Positions 44,733-53,847 of a stretch of DNA of 64,000 nt are shown piece after piece. The stretch spans positions 1 to 64,000 of the forward strand of contig DATMYF010000040.1 of NCBI GenBank assembly GCA_035561075.1. Reading direction: 5' to 3'. The position numbers and the translations under genes are program-made. The stretch comes from JAMCRM01 sp035561075 (GTDB lineage: Bacteria; Acidobacteriota; Terriglobia; Bryobacterales; Bryobacteraceae). The stretch's first letter is position 1. The number at the start of each line of letters is the position of its first letter. The notes beneath the pieces were generated by a model. The model was not told the origin of the DNA. It saw nothing but the letters and a program-made list of their open reading frames with translations, and ran no database searches.

Positions 44733-47700
44733 GTGAGACAGGCAGTTGGATTTATAGCCGCGTGTCTGCTGGCCGCGGTTTCGCTTTTCGGGCAATCGCT
44801 CAATACAGGGACATTTCTCGGGACAGTGAAGGACCAGAGCGGCGCCGGGGTTCCGGATGCGACGGTCCGGATTGTCAACACGGCTACGGGTTTCTCCCGT
44901 GAGGCCGTGTCCGACGCCGAGGGGAACTACCAAATCCTGCAGGTCCCGACCGGCTCATACCGGATTGAGATCGAGAAGACCGGCTTTCAGAAGACCGTCC
45001 TTTCGGACACGGTGATCAGCGCCGGGCAGTCGTTACGCGTCGACGGGGAACTGCGCGTCGGATCGGTGGCCGAATCGGTGCAGGTGGAGGCCAGGGTGGC
45101 GCAGGTAGACACCACCTCGGCCAACGTGAGCGCCACGGTATACGGCTCACAGGTGCAGGAACTGGCGCTCACAACGCGGAGCTTCACGCAGTTGATCACG
45201 CTTCAGCCGGGGGTGGCGTCGAACCAGGCGCAGCAGCCGGGCTTCGGCTCCAACACCAGCGTGCCGTTTTCCTTCAACGGCAGCCAGCAGAGCTCGAATA
45301 ACTGGCTGCTCGACGGCGGCCGAAATGCCGACACATACAACGGCAACAATCTGACGATGGTGAACCTGGATGCCATCGCGGAGGTGCGGATCGAGCGCAA
45401 CGCCTATTCGGCCGAGTTCGGGCGCAACTCCGGCGCGCAGGTCAACGTGATCACGCGCTCCGGCAGCAATGCGTTCCACGGCACGGTATTCGAGTTCTTC
45501 CGCAACGACAAACTCGATGCGCGCAACTTCTTCGCCGCCGCGAGACCGAAGAACCGCTACAACAACTTCGGCTGGACCCTGGGCGGCCCTGTGAAGCAGG
45601 ACAAGCTGTTCTTCTTCCTGTCGAACGAATACCGGCGGATCATCCAGACCACCGGCACCCGCACCGCGATCGTTCCCACGGAGGCGCAATTGGCGGGCGA
45701 TTTCTCGGGCGGACGCGCGATAAGGGATCCGCTCACCGGTCAGCCTTTCACCGGGAACCGCATTCCGGCCGATCGCATCGACCCGAATGCCGTAGCGCTG
45801 ATTCGGAACTACTACTCCCCGCCTACGCCCGGCTTCCAATCGGGCGCCCTGAACTTCACCTCCTCGGCGCCGGACGGCACCAAGTACCGCTCCGCGCTGG
45901 GCCGGCTGGACTATAACATCCGCCCCAACCTGACGTGGTTCGGACGCTACAACATCGACAGCACGCGTCTCGACAGTCCATTCGGCCTGTTCGCCTCGAA
46001 CCCGATGCCGAACTCGGGCGCCTCCGACCAGTCGCACATCATGTACACGGCCAACAGTTCAGTGAACTGGACCATGCGGCCGAACCTGCTCCAGCAGATC
46101 ACGACGGCCTGGTATCACGGCTCAATGGCCATTTCCACTAAGCCGTTTGCGTCGCGTTTGAGGGCGCCGGATTTCAAGGTGCCGCGCTATTTCGATACCG
46201 TGACGGACTCCGGCGGATTGATTCCTTCGATCAGCCTGGCCCAGGGGTATGCGGGGATAAGCATCATCTGGCCGCAGAATATTTCGCACTACACCTGGGA
46301 GTTGATGGACAACGTGAACTGGATCAAGGGCGCGCACGTGGTGAAGTTCGGCGGGATTGTCAGCCACAGCAGTAAGGCCCAGAACCAAAGTAATGTGAAC
46401 AACAACGGCACGTTCACATTCGATTCCTCGGCCACCGGCGACGCGCTTGCGGACCTGCTGACCGGCAGCGCCTACTCCTATTCCGAAAACTCCGACCACA
46501 TTTTCGGAGCTGCCGTTTTTACCGACGTCGGCCTGTATATCCAGGACCAGTTCAGGGTGCACCCGCGCCTGACCATCACGACGGGGCTGCGCTGGGAATT
46601 CTTCCAGCCGGAGCGTGACACCAACGGGACGATCTCGTATTTCGACCGCAACCGGTTCGATGCCACGCGCGCGGCTCGCGTACTGGCGAACGGAGAAGTG
46701 GTGCCGGGCACGGAGAACTTCGGCAACGGCATCGTGGTGGCGGGCAAGGATTCCCCCTACGGCGACGCCGTCTTCAATAGCACCTACAACACGTTCGCGC
46801 CGCGGGTGGGCTTCTCCTATGCGCTCACCAACGACAATCAGACGGTGTTACGTGGCGGGTACGGGATATTCCACGACCGCTGGTCGCAGTTTGTTTCCTC
46901 CACGCGCAACAACTACCCGTTCAACCGCAGCATCTCCATCTACAACACCAGCTTTTCGAACCCGGCGCAGGGCACGCGGCGGATCTTCCCAAGCGGCATC
47001 ACCACTATGAATTCGCCATGGGAGATTCCCAACCTGCAGAAGTGGTCGCTCGATGTGCAGCGGCAGTTGCCGGGGGACACGCTGCTTGTGGTTGGGTACG
47101 TGGGGTCCAAGGGAACGCACCTTATCCGCACGCGGGACATGAACCAGCCGGTGCCGAATGTGGCCATTCTGAGCGGGGTAAGTCCCAATGCGCTGCGGCC
47201 GTTCTCGGGCTTTGCCAACATTACGAGCTACGAGACGACGGCGAATTCGAACTATCACTCACTGCAGGCGTCGGCCGTGCGGCGGTTCGCGGCGGGCTTT
47301 TCGCTGCAGGCGTCCTACACCTGGAGCAAGTCGATTGACGATGTCATCTCGCCATTCGACATCTACTCTTCGTACGACCTGCTGCGGGGGCTTTCCAGCT
47401 TCGACCGGCGCCACATGCTGATCACCAGCTACATCTGGGAGCTGCCGTTCGGACGGAACCTGACCGGGGCCGCCCGGAAGCTGTTGTTCGGATGGCAGAT
47501 TTCGGGCATCACCAACTTCCAGTCGGGGAACCCGCTCACCATCGGGATCACGGGGGACCGGGCGGGGACCGGCGCTGGCGGGCAGAGACCGAATATCGTA
47601 GGGACGCTCGAGCGGCCCAAGGAGCTGCGTCAGTGGTTCACGACGAGTGCCTTCGCCGTGCCTCCGCTGGGGACGTTCGGGAACGCCGGGCGCGGTCTGG

Positions 47701-47918
47701 TGCTGGGCCCCGGGATCAGCAACTGGGACATCTCGTTCAGCAAACGCACGCCGATCAGGGAGGGGATGGATCTGCAGTTCCGGGCCGAGTTCTTCAACCT
47801 GTTCAATCATCCGCAGTGGAGCGGGGTGGGGACGACGGTAGGGGCCGGAACATTTGGGCAGGTGACCAGCGCTCGTGACCCGCGTATCGGGCAACTCGGG
47901 TTGCGACTGCTGTTCTGA
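44733..47918 (+). CDS. Oar-like TonB-dependent outer-membrane receptor
   Basis: 1061 residues from the GTG at 44733, chosen for GGGGGA seven bases upstream; the frame extends seven codons further but without a ribosome site. Signal peptide RQAVGFIAACLLAAVSLFG. An N-terminal carboxypeptidase-regulatory-like Ig domain (TFLGTVKDQSGAGVPDATVR, about 26-105) is followed by a plug (LDGGRNADTYN, EVRIERNAYSAEFGRNSGAQ, VNVITRSGSN) and a long beta-barrel ending in GLRLLF with a terminal Phe. This is the acidobacterial Oar/SusC-like group thought to import large nutrients with TonB energy. A terminator follows. Confidence 0.9.
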   Translation: MRQAVGFIAACLLAAVSLFGQSLNTGTFLGTVKDQSGAGVPDATVRIVNTATGFSREAVSDAEGNYQILQVPTGSYRIEIEKTGFQKTVLSDTVISAGQSLRVDGELRVGSVAESVQVEARVAQVDTTSANVSATVYGSQVQELALTTRSFTQLITLQPGVASNQAQQPGFGSNTSVPFSFNGSQQSSNNWLLDGGRNADTYNGNNLTMVNLDAIAEVRIERNAYSAEFGRNSGAQVNVITRSGSNAFHGTVFEFFRNDKLDARNFFAAARPKNRYNNFGWTLGGPVKQDKLFFFLSNEYRRIIQTTGTRTAIVPTEAQLAGDFSGGRAIRDPLTGQPFTGNRIPADRIDPNAVALIRNYYSPPTPGFQSGALNFTSSAPDGTKYRSALGRLDYNIRPNLTWFGRYNIDSTRLDSPFGLFASNPMPNSGASDQSHIMYTANSSVNWTMRPNLLQQITTAWYHGSMAISTKPFASRLRAPDFKVPRYFDTVTDSGGLIPSISLAQGYAGISIIWPQNISHYTWELMDNVNWIKGAHVVKFGGIVSHSSKAQNQSNVNNNGTFTFDSSATGDALADLLTGSAYSYSENSDHIFGAAVFTDVGLYIQDQFRVHPRLTITTGLRWEFFQPERDTNGTISYFDRNRFDATRAARVLANGEVVPGTENFGNGIVVAGKDSPYGDAVFNSTYNTFAPRVGFSYALTNDNQTVLRGGYGIFHDRWSQFVSSTRNNYPFNRSISIYNTSFSNPAQGTRRIFPSGITTMNSPWEIPNLQKWSLDVQRQLPGDTLLVVGYVGSKGTHLIRTRDMNQPVPNVAILSGVSPNALRPFSGFANITSYETTANSNYHSLQASAVRRFAAGFSLQASYTWSKSIDDVISPFDIYSSYDLLRGLSSFDRRHMLITSYIWELPFGRNLTGAARKLLFGWQISGITNFQSGNPLTIGITGDRAGTGAGGQRPNIVGTLERPKELRQWFTTSAFAVPPLGTFGNAGRGLVLGPGISNWDISFSKRTPIREGMDLQFRAEFFNLFNHPQWSGVGTTVGAGTFGQVTSARDPRIGQLGLRLLF

Positions 47919-47967
47919 TATGGGGCGACCTTGTCAAGCCCCACCGGGTTTGACGGTGTTTTGAATC

Positions 47968-48009
47968 AGGCCGGCCTTCCTCGAATCTTGAGGGAAGCCG
48001 GCCTTTTTT
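47968..48009 (+). terminator. Rho-independent terminator of the TonB receptor gene
   Basis: AGGCCGGCCTTCCTC (47968-47982) pairs with GAGGGAAGCCGGCCT, with two mismatches and a seven-base loop, followed by six T at 48004-48009. Stop of the receptor gene is 50 bases upstream. Confidence 0.8.
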
Positions 48010-48179
48010 GTTTGGTTGTGCAGCAGCGTGCGAAGTGTTCCCGCCGGAGCCGCCGGTCGCGATCACCGTCTGGCCGGAACGGCGGCAGCAGTCAAGGGCG
48101 CGCCATAGTTTGGCGCGGCGAAGCGAACCCTTGGCGGCGAGCACCGTTCCGGTATCGAACGCGCTTCGACGGGCGGCTT

Positions 48180-48450
48180 TGAGCGGGCCAGTTTCTCGGC
48201 GTCACGGCGGTTCGTCTTCACCCGGTCACCGGCCTTTGGTAGGCACTAGGCTCGGCGCGATCACCTCGCACGACACTCCCATTGCGTAAGCTGCCAGTAA
48301 AGCGCGTACCCCGTCGGGCCTGCCTTGTAGCAGGCTCGAAGATGCTGAACCTGACCCAGCTTGTGCACCACCTTGCGAGCCGACTCCAAGCGGTTCGGAA
48401 TCACCCCGAGCGAGGCGACGTCCCGTTTCGGCTACTGCCCCAGCGATCGT
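48180..48450 (-). pseudogene. Relic of an IS110-family transposase (N-terminal part)
   Basis: Read on the minus strand across three frames the peptide is TIAGAVAET, DVASLGVIPNRLESARKVV, HKLGQVQHLRACYKAGPTGY, ALYWQLTQ, GVSCEVIAPSLVPTK, GDRVKTNRRDAEKLARS. This is the amino-terminal DEDD part of IS110/IS1111 transposases. The frame changes fall at about 48423 (extra base), after TQ near 48290 (lost base) and at the run around 48232 (extra base). The remaining ~250 residues are gone. No terminal repeats are expected for IS110, so the ends cannot be fixed. Confidence 0.8.
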
Positions 48451-48526
48451 CTAGCACTGCAATTCGGGGTTGGTCGCCCATGGTGACTGATCGGCGCCGG
48501 GCGCTATCATTGCCGGGGAGGCAGGC

Positions 48527-49327
48527 GTGCGGCGACGAGAATTGCTCGGCTGCCTGGCGGGGGTCTGCTTCGCCCGGCGAGGCATCGATCAGGAGCGAAT
48601 CTGGAGCGAATACGTGGCATGGTACCGGAGGCAGCCCATCGGGGCCTCCGGACTCCCCGCCTTGTACTACGAACACCTCAGGAACGGCGGCCTGGGTGAC
48701 AGTGAGGCGCGGGAACGCGCCAGGCTGGTGGAACGCCTCACCACGGAACGCCGCCCCGAACTGCACGCCGCATTCTTCGACCGGACCTACACCAGCGCGC
48801 CGCGCTTTAACACGGAACCGAACGCACTACTGGTGGAGACGGTTCGGGATTTGGGGCCGGGGCGTGCGCTCGACGTCCACATGGGGCAGGGGAGGAATGC
48901 CGTCTTCCTGGCGTCTAAAGGCTGGGATGTAACGGGCTTCGATTTCTCGGCGGATGGTGTGCGGGCGGCGCGGGAGGCGGCCGCCAAGGCCGGGGTTTCG
49001 CTCACCGCGTTCGTGCGGCGGCATGAGGATTTCGATTTCGGCCGCGGCGAGTGGGGACTGCTGGTGATGAGCTACACCTGGGTGCCGTTGCGGAGCCCGT
49101 ACATCGAACGCATTATCGACTCGCTGGCGCCGGGCGGGGTGCTGGTTTTCGAGCACCTGATGGAGGAGTCGGGCGGCGAGGGGGCTGCGGCATGGCTCCC
49201 GCGGCCGAACGAGCTGCCGCGCCTATTCGGACGGCTCCGGATCCGGCGCTACCAGGACGTGCGCGCCCGCGCCGACTGGTCGTGGCGTCCCGAACGGGTG
49301 GCGCGACTGGTAGCGCAGAAGCCATAG
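48527..49327 (+). CDS. Class I SAM-dependent methyltransferase with signal-like N-terminus
   Basis: 266 residues from a GTG with GGGAGG upstream. Motif I is DVHMGQGRNAVFLASKGW (about 115-132), an altered form of the usual DLGCGTG, followed by the adenine-binding D in VTGFDFSADG. Motif IV/V: WGLLVMSYTW, SLAPGGVLVFEHL. The N-terminus (RRRELLGCLAGVCFARRG) is short, basic and hydrophobic, like a Tat or signal anchor, which would be unusual for a methyltransferase. Substrate unknown. It lies just after the transposase relic. Confidence 0.8.
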   Translation: MRRRELLGCLAGVCFARRGIDQERIWSEYVAWYRRQPIGASGLPALYYEHLRNGGLGDSEARERARLVERLTTERRPELHAAFFDRTYTSAPRFNTEPNALLVETVRDLGPGRALDVHMGQGRNAVFLASKGWDVTGFDFSADGVRAAREAAAKAGVSLTAFVRRHEDFDFGRGEWGLLVMSYTWVPLRSPYIERIIDSLAPGGVLVFEHLMEESGGEGAAAWLPRPNELPRLFGRLRIRRYQDVRARADWSWRPERVARLVAQKP

Positions 49328-49358
49328 ACCGCGAGCACGGCGTCCCGCCCGAATCCGG

Positions 49359-49373
49359 TATACTGGTAGTTCC
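49359..49373 (+). promoter_or_regulatory. Probable promoter motif of the PpiD-like gene, shared with thrC
   Basis: TATACTGGTAGTTCC, one base different from the motif before thrC (11610). TATACT is a good -10; the leader to the ATG at 49403 would be about 32 bases and contains a ribosome site GAGGGAG. Confidence 0.35.
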
Positions 49374-49402
49374 GAATTTTTCGAGGGAGAACCCTTTCGT
49401 AA

Positions 49403-51331
49403 ATGTTTGATCTTTTCCGCAGTCGAGCCCGGTCCGTGCGCCTGCTGTTGGGCGCTCTATTGGTTGTGGTGGCGCTTTCCATGCTCACCTACCTGATACC
49501 CAGTTATGGCGGCGGGGCCGGGGCCGGGGACACGGTGATCGCCGAGATCGGCAAGGACGTGCTCCACATGCAGGACGTCCAGAAGTATCTGCAGGCGCAG
49601 TTGCGGGGCCGGCAGATGCCGCCGGACATGATCCCGCATCTGGTGCCGCAGGTGATCGAGGGCATGATCACGGAGCGGGCACTCGCCTACGAGGCGCAGC
49701 GGCTAGGCTTCCAGGTGAGCGATGCGGATGTCGCGCAGACGATCCGGACGCTGATCCCCTCCCTGTTCCAGGGCGGCAAGTTCGTGGGCACCGAAGCGTA
49801 CGCGTCCATGCTGGCGCAGCAGAACGTGACGATTGCGGAGTTCGAGCAGGATATCAAGCGGCAGTTGATGGCCACGCGTTTGCGCGACATCGTGCTACAG
49901 GGCAGTGTCGTGACCCCGGCTGAAATCGAGCAGGAGTACCGGCGCCGCAACGAGAAAGCCGTCATCCAGTACGTGAAGCTTTCGGCGGAGAAGTTCCGCT
50001 CCCAGGTGGAGGTCACGCCGGCTGAGATTCAGCAGTATTTCACCGCCCGCGCGGCGATGTACCAGCGGCCCGAGCAGCGGAACCTGACGATTCTGATCCT
50101 GGACCAGGACAAGCTGGCCCAGGCTCTGAACCCCACCGACGCGGAACTGGAGCATATCTATAACCAGGGGAAGGAACAGTTCCGCACTCCCGAGCGCGTA
50201 AAAGTGCGGCACCTGCTGCTGAAGACCTCCGGGGATGCGCAGAAAGACGCCGCCGTGAAGGCGAAGGCCGAGGATCTGTTGAAAAAGATCAAAGGCGGCG
50301 CGAATTTCGCTGAAGTTGCCAAGGCGAATTCCGAGGATCCCGTGTCGGCGGCTAAGGGCGGCGAACTGGGCGATTGGGTAACGCGCGGCCAGATGGTCCC
50401 TGAGTTCGAGCAGGTGGCGTTCACGCTCCCGGTGAACCAGATCAGCGACCTGGTGAAGACGCAGTACGGTTACCACATCGTACAGGTGCTGGCCCGCGAG
50501 CAGGCCCACTTGCAGACGTTCGCCGAGGTGAAGGCCCAATTGGCGGCGGACTGGAAGAAACAGCGCGTCAACGATATGGTGCAGCAGGTGGCGGACAAGG
50601 CTCAGGCGACGCTGCAGAAGGATCCCGCGGCCGCGGAAAGGGTGGCCGCCGAATTCAATATGCAGATTGTTCGCGCCGAGCGGGTTGGCGGCGAAGACAA
50701 AATCCCGGAGATCGGGGAAAACCGCGAATTCCAGATGTCGGTCGCGTCGCTGAAGAAGGGCGAGGTCTCGCAGGCAGTGGCGATCAGCCCGACCAAGATC
50801 GCCCTGGCGGTGGTTACGGATGTGTTGCCGGCGCGTCCCGCTACGCTCGATGAGGTTGGCGAGCAGGTGCGGCAGGCACTGCTGACCGAGAAGGCGGAGA
50901 AGCTCCTGACCGAGCGGAGTGCCGAGTTGGCACAGAAGGCGTCGGCTGCCGGCGGCGACCTGGCGAAGGCGGCGCAGTCCCTCGGATTGGAAGCCAAAAC
51001 GTCGGAACCGTTCGACCGGGCAGGGGCGGTGGAAGGGCTCGGGCAGGCCAGCTATCTGAATGAGGCGTTCACCAAACCGCTGGGATCGGTGATTGGCCCC
51101 GTGGCGATGCCGGATTCCCGGGTGGTAGCCAAGGTGGTGTCCCGCCAGGCTGCGGACATGTCGAAATTGAGCGAGCAGCGCGAGGCCATCCGAACCGAAC
51201 TGAAGGGCCGCAAGGCGCGGGAACGCAATGCCCTGTTCGAGGCGGGTTTACGCCAGCAGTTGATCCGGGACGGAAAGATCAAGATCCACGAGGACGTGGT
51301 CAGCCGGCTGGCAGCCAACTATCGCGGCTGA
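49403..51331 (+). CDS. PpiD/SurA-like peptidyl-prolyl isomerase, membrane anchored
   Basis: 642 residues. A basic N-terminus and one membrane helix (LLLGALLVVVALSMLTYLI) anchor a periplasmic body, as in PpiD. A SurA_N-like chaperone part (about 45-190: AEIGKDVLHMQDVQKYLQ, ITERALAYEAQRLGFQVSD) precedes a parvulin domain at about 258-368 (KVRHLLLKT, FAEVAKANSEDP, GGELGDWVTRGQMVPEFEQV, FGYHIVQV-like YGYHIVQV). A second, degenerate rotamase-like segment follows. It helps outer-membrane proteins fold. The DedA gene follows after four bases. Confidence 0.92.
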   Translation: MFDLFRSRARSVRLLLGALLVVVALSMLTYLIPSYGGGAGAGDTVIAEIGKDVLHMQDVQKYLQAQLRGRQMPPDMIPHLVPQVIEGMITERALAYEAQRLGFQVSDADVAQTIRTLIPSLFQGGKFVGTEAYASMLAQQNVTIAEFEQDIKRQLMATRLRDIVLQGSVVTPAEIEQEYRRRNEKAVIQYVKLSAEKFRSQVEVTPAEIQQYFTARAAMYQRPEQRNLTILILDQDKLAQALNPTDAELEHIYNQGKEQFRTPERVKVRHLLLKTSGDAQKDAAVKAKAEDLLKKIKGGANFAEVAKANSEDPVSAAKGGELGDWVTRGQMVPEFEQVAFTLPVNQISDLVKTQYGYHIVQVLAREQAHLQTFAEVKAQLAADWKKQRVNDMVQQVADKAQATLQKDPAAAERVAAEFNMQIVRAERVGGEDKIPEIGENREFQMSVASLKKGEVSQAVAISPTKIALAVVTDVLPARPATLDEVGEQVRQALLTEKAEKLLTERSAELAQKASAAGGDLAKAAQSLGLEAKTSEPFDRAGAVEGLGQASYLNEAFTKPLGSVIGPVAMPDSRVVAKVVSRQAADMSKLSEQREAIRTELKGRKARERNALFEAGLRQQLIRDGKIKIHEDVVSRLAANYRG

Positions 51332-51335
51332 GCGC

Positions 51336-52010
51336 ATGATTCATTGGATTCTGGAACTTCTGCGGACGCTCACGAATCCTGAGCGCCTGATACTGCTGCT
51401 GAGTACGCTGCTTTCGGGGTGGCTCGGCTACTTAATGCTGTTCGGGATCGTGTTTGCGGAGACGGGCCTCCTGATGGGGTTCTTTCTGCCGGGCGATTCC
51501 CTGATGTTCACGGTCGGGGTGGTGGCCGGCGCCGGCCACCTCGACATCGTCGTGGTGAACCTGGTGCTCATGTCCGCGGCGATCCTGGGCGACACCGCGG
51601 GGTACTTCCTGGGACGCAAGACCGGCCCGCACATCTTCAACCGGCCGGACTCGCGTTTTTTCCGCCGCGAATATCTGATTCGTACGCACGAGTTCTACGA
51701 GAAGCACGGCGGCAAAACAATCATCTACGCGCGGTTCATCCCCATTATCCGGACATTTGCGCCCTTCGTGGCCGGGGTGGGGGAGATGAGCTATGGCCGC
51801 TTCATCATGTTCAACGTGTTCGGCGGTATCGGGTGGGTGTTCGCGCTGACAATGATGGGGTACTGGTTGGGATCGGTGCCGCTGGTGCGGGCGCATTTCG
51901 AAAAGGTGATCCTCATGATCATCCTGGTCTCGGTGGTTCCGGTGCTGATCGAGGCGATCAAGGCGCGGCGTTCATCGAAGCGCGCCGTGCCTGTAGACGA
52001 CCGGCGCTGA
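51336..52010 (+). CDS. DedA-family membrane protein
   Basis: 224 residues, DedA/VTT domain: FAETGLLMGFFLPGDSL (E42, the FLPGD motif), GDTAGYFLGRKTG and YARFIPIIRTFAPFVAGVG with the conserved arginines, GYWLG near the end. DedA proteins act as undecaprenyl-phosphate or lipid flippases/transporters in the inner membrane. Follows the PpiD-like gene by four bases and probably shares its transcript. Confidence 0.92.
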   Translation: MIHWILELLRTLTNPERLILLLSTLLSGWLGYLMLFGIVFAETGLLMGFFLPGDSLMFTVGVVAGAGHLDIVVVNLVLMSAAILGDTAGYFLGRKTGPHIFNRPDSRFFRREYLIRTHEFYEKHGGKTIIYARFIPIIRTFAPFVAGVGEMSYGRFIMFNVFGGIGWVFALTMMGYWLGSVPLVRAHFEKVILMIILVSVVPVLIEAIKARRSSKRAVPVDDRR

Positions 52011-52038
52011 AGACCCTGCCGCGATCCTCGGCAAGCTA

Positions 52039-53259
52039 GTGCGTGGACGACCCCGACAAAACGCTTCCCCCGTCCTGGCCCGAAAACTGGCGTGGACCTT
52101 GGGCCTCATGTCGGCATTCGGTCCGTTCGCCATCGATATGTACCTCCCGGCCTTCCCCAGGATTGCCAGGAGCCTCGGCACATCCATCGGCAAGGTCCAA
52201 ATCACGTTGGCCATATTCCTGTTGGGACTGGCGGTGGGCCAACTGCTCTGGGGGACCCTCAGCGATTATGTTGGACGGCGGATACCGCTGCTGTTCGGTT
52301 GTCTGCTCTTCGGTTGCATGGCGGCAGTCTGTGCGACTACGGATTCCGTCCACGTATTGATCGCCGCCCGCTTTTTTATGGGCCTGGGTGGCTCCGCGGG
52401 GGTCGTGATCTCCCGCGCGATTGTTCGCGATCTGTTTGACGTAAAAGAAGCTGCCCTGTTCTATTCGATGATCATGATCATCGGTGGCATCGCTCCGATC
52501 GTTTCACCGTTCGCGGGAGGCCTGTTACTGACCCATTACAGTTGGCGGGCGATCTTCTGGGCCATTACCGCTTTCAGCGGCCTGTGCGTCGCCGCCGTCC
52601 TGCGGAATATTCCGGAGACGCTGGCTCGCGAAAGCCGGATGCGGGCACATATCGCCGATGTCTTCCGCGCATATGGCCGGATCATGATAGACCGCCGATT
52701 CTTCGGACCGGCATTGGTCATCGGTTGTGCTTCTGGGATGTTATTTACTTACATCGCCAGTTCTTCCTTCGTCTTCATCGAGTTATTCAGAGTGCCAGTG
52801 TGGCTCTTCGGATTCCTGTTCGCCACCAATTCCATCGGGCTCTACATCGGCGGACAATCCAACCGCTGGTTGCTCCGACGCTTCAGTTCGGCACAGCTAT
52901 TGCGGACGGGAATGTGGATTAACGTTTGCGCCGCCCTGTTGCTGGTTGGCTGTGCGCGGACAGGAATCGGCGGCTTTCCGGGGTTCTTCGGTGTTCTTTT
53001 CCTGTGCCTCGGCACGTTGGGGATCATTCTCCCGAACGCGACGGCCATAACGATGCAGCCGTTCGGCGCCGAGGCGGGCAGCGCTTCGGCCCTGCTGGGC
53101 ATTGTTCAATACATTGTCGGTGCGACCGGTAGTGCGTTGGTGGGAGTATTCAGCGATGGGACCGCGCTACCCATGGCGATCCTGATCGCCTGTTATGGTT
53201 TGGCAGGCAGAGGTATGCTGCTCCTGACCTCAAGAAGAGCGGATACGCCGGCCGCTTGA
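52039..53259 (+). CDS. Bcr/CflA-type multidrug MFS transporter
   Basis: 406 residues from a GTG at 52039, 12 membrane helices. Hallmarks of the Bcr/CflA group: GPFAIDMYLPAFPRIARSLG in helix 1, GQLLWGTLSDYVGRRIPL (motif A) and GGSAGVVISRAIVRDLFD. Exports drugs or other small compounds in exchange for protons. Its codon use looks somewhat AT-richer than neighbours, which could suggest later acquisition. No adjacent regulator. Confidence 0.9.
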   Translation: MRGRPRQNASPVLARKLAWTLGLMSAFGPFAIDMYLPAFPRIARSLGTSIGKVQITLAIFLLGLAVGQLLWGTLSDYVGRRIPLLFGCLLFGCMAAVCATTDSVHVLIAARFFMGLGGSAGVVISRAIVRDLFDVKEAALFYSMIMIIGGIAPIVSPFAGGLLLTHYSWRAIFWAITAFSGLCVAAVLRNIPETLARESRMRAHIADVFRAYGRIMIDRRFFGPALVIGCASGMLFTYIASSSFVFIELFRVPVWLFGFLFATNSIGLYIGGQSNRWLLRRFSSAQLLRTGMWINVCAALLLVGCARTGIGGFPGFFGVLFLCLGTLGIILPNATAITMQPFGAEAGSASALLGIVQYIVGATGSALVGVFSDGTALPMAILIACYGLAGRGMLLLTSRRADTPAA

Positions 53260-53269
53260 CGGGCCGGGC

Positions 53270-53776
53270 TTACTTCGTCACCGCGTAGAGCGTCACCTGG
53301 TTGATGCTCACGGCCTGGTCGCCATCATTGCGGATTTCAATGCGGAGTTCGGACCCGTAGACCGGGAGCACCATGCCGCCCTGGTTGGAGAAGTAGAAGG
53401 TTGTGCCCGAAAAGACGTCCTGGGCAGTGTACCACTCGGCGTCCGGCACGGCCCACCAGACGATGACGCGGAAGTTCTCGGTGCCGATGTTGACGTCCGT
53501 AGGTGCTTCGATGGCGATGGAAACGAACTGGGCTCCACTGTAATCGCCGGCGGAGTCGAAGCTTCTGGAGCCGCCCGCGTCGACAGCGAAGCTTTTGGCC
53601 AGCACCTCAGTCACGGTGGTACCCGCGGTGACGGTGCCCTCGGAGGAGCGGCGGATGGATTTCTTCGCAGCGCGCATTGACGACTGCGCGGCGGGTTTCC
53701 GCGGCTTCTCCGCGGCGCTCAACGCGGCGGGGGTGAGCAGGGCGGCCAATGCCAAAACAGAGAAAAAGATCTTCAT
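53270..53776 (-). CDS. Secreted beta-rich protein, unknown
   Basis: 168 residues from the ATG at 53776 (a GTG three codons earlier possible). Signal peptide KIFFSVLALAALLTPAALS is followed by a basic linker (KPRKPAAQSSMRAAKKSIRR). The mature part alternates strands: SAGDYSGAQFVSIAIEAP, FRVIVWWAVPDAEWYTAQD, YFSNQGGMVLPVYGSELRIE and SINQVTLYAVTK, a jelly-roll-like sandwich. No catalytic motif is visible; a carbohydrate-binding or surface role is possible. Confidence 0.6.
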   Translation of the reverse strand: MKIFFSVLALAALLTPAALSAAEKPRKPAAQSSMRAAKKSIRRSSEGTVTAGTTVTEVLAKSFAVDAGGSRSFDSAGDYSGAQFVSIAIEAPTDVNIGTENFRVIVWWAVPDAEWYTAQDVFSGTTFYFSNQGGMVLPVYGSELRIEIRNDGDQAVSINQVTLYAVTK

Positions 53777-53847
53777 TCGTTTCACCGGATTCAGCGTATC
53801 ACCGAATTCCGGCGCGCGCGTCCCCCATTGTGGTTATATAAAGGTTT

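Larger units (their letters stand above)
47919..48526. other. Intergenic region with a terminator and a transposase relic
   Basis: After the receptor gene come a terminator (47968-48009) and an IS110-type transposase remnant on the minus strand (48180-48450). Bases 48010-48179 and 48451-48526 hold nothing convincing, though the last ~25 bases contain the ribosome site GGGGAGG of the methyltransferase gene and a TATCAT that could be its -10. Confidence 0.5.

Noticed and set aside
44712..44733. Upstream TTG start for the TonB receptor
   Set aside because: The TTG lies within the leader hairpin, whereas the GTG at 44733 has GGGGGA at good spacing and begins a clean signal peptide.
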